DNA of 6,485 bases. Source: Candidatus Fermentibacteraceae bacterium (GTDB lineage: Bacteria; Fermentibacterota; Fermentibacteria; Fermentibacterales; JCC-6). Of the stretch, positions 6,334 to 6,485 are shown in pieces. Made by a program: the position numbers and the translations under genes. The stretch is from NCBI GenBank assembly GCA_030596465.1, contig JAUVJW010000119.1:1-6485 (forward strand), written 5' to 3'. The notes under the pieces were generated by a model, which saw only the letters and a program-made list of their open reading frames with translations, did no database searches and was not told where the DNA came from. Every line of letters starts with the position of its first letter. The stretch's first letter is position 1.

Positions 6334-6485
6334 TCAGCGGAGGATTACAACAGGCTCTATCAACCGTATGTCTCCCGCAGTACATACGAGGAAGACTGTT
6401 CCCTGAGGAAGTCCTGATATGTCCATCTCAAGTAAATTGGCCCCTGATGACAGGACTCCGGGATTCAGAGTGCAAAGAAGTCTTC
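6334..6485 (-). CDS. C-terminal end of a secreted protein with a FlgD-like/T9SS-like sorting tail (partial)
   Basis: On the minus strand a frame enters from the right edge and ends at TGA (6336-6334). The 50 visible residues start RLLCTLNPGVLSSGANLLEM, followed by DISGLPQGTVFLVCTAG and DIRLIEPVVILR. The codon split by the edge ends in GA, so it could be Gly and complete an SGR motif. The pattern GR-L...G..LSSG.N.L..DISGLP.G...L....G..R...PVVILR fits the last strands of a FlgD Ig-like or Por-secretion tail. Such tails are found at the end of large exported proteins in FCB bacteria. VF where most tails have a YF pair is a small deviation. The protein's main domains lie outside the window. The gene converges on the dead transposase, and its stop is about 65 nt from the last recognisable transposase sequence. 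Plus-strand frames across the same stretch show nothing recognisable. Confidence 0.7.
   Translation of the reverse strand, partial: RLLCTLNPGVLSSGANLLEMDISGLPQGTVFLVCTAGDIRLIEPVVILR

Noticed and set aside
1..6485. CRISPR arrays, tRNA or rRNA genes, riboswitches, phage attachment sites
   Set aside because: No regularly spaced repeats, cloverleaf sequence, conserved RNA motif or direct-repeat attachment pair was found on either strand.

Overview
The window looks like chromosomal DNA of a Gram-negative bacterium of moderate GC. Two reading frames end in FlgD-like / type IX-secretion-like C-terminal tails, and there is a putative lipoprotein with discoidin-type glycan-binding domains. Together these suggest the FCB side of the tree (Fermentibacterota, Cloacimonadota or similar candidate phyla). 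That placement is inference; nothing here fixes the taxon.

Layout. (1) Positions 583 to 1, minus strand: the N-terminal 194 codons of an exported protein with a DUF4424-like beginning, running off the left edge. (2) About 667-969, plus strand: a 5'-truncated, apparently internally deleted remnant of a secreted protein that keeps its C-terminal sorting-like tail. (3) About 1057-1603, plus strand: a decayed gene of unknown function whose coding signal moves through three frames. (4) 1657-5530, plus strand: the intact core of the window, a tight three-gene cluster. It encodes an exported M15-family zinc peptidase (225 aa), a 504-aa lipoprotein with two NADase-type glycan-binding (discoidin-fold) domains, and a multi-pass GT-C-like membrane glycosyltransferase of about 560 aa. 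(5) About 5747-6267, plus strand: a dead IS1634-type transposase that still shows all three DDE residues but has an in-frame stop and at least two frameshifts. (6) 6485 to 6334, minus strand: the last 50 codons of another secreted protein with a sorting-like tail, entering from the right edge.

How the genes fit together. The peptidase and lipoprotein genes are 2 nt apart. The glycosyltransferase frame overlaps the end of the lipoprotein gene by a few bases, so the three are probably co-transcribed and translationally coupled. All three products act at the envelope: peptide cross-link cleavage, glycan binding, and transfer of a lipid-linked sugar. A joint role in building or remodelling a cell-surface glycan is a reasonable hypothesis, not a demonstration. 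The cluster is flanked on both sides by broken genes, so the surroundings look like a decaying, rearranged region.

The main correction to simple ORF calling is the glycosyltransferase. The first ATG, at 4019, leaves out TM1 and the GWDGYYYL loop that follows it. The open frame runs back to about 3839, where only non-AUG start candidates (ATT, ATC) are available. The two edge genes on the minus strand are also easy to miss because each lacks one end.
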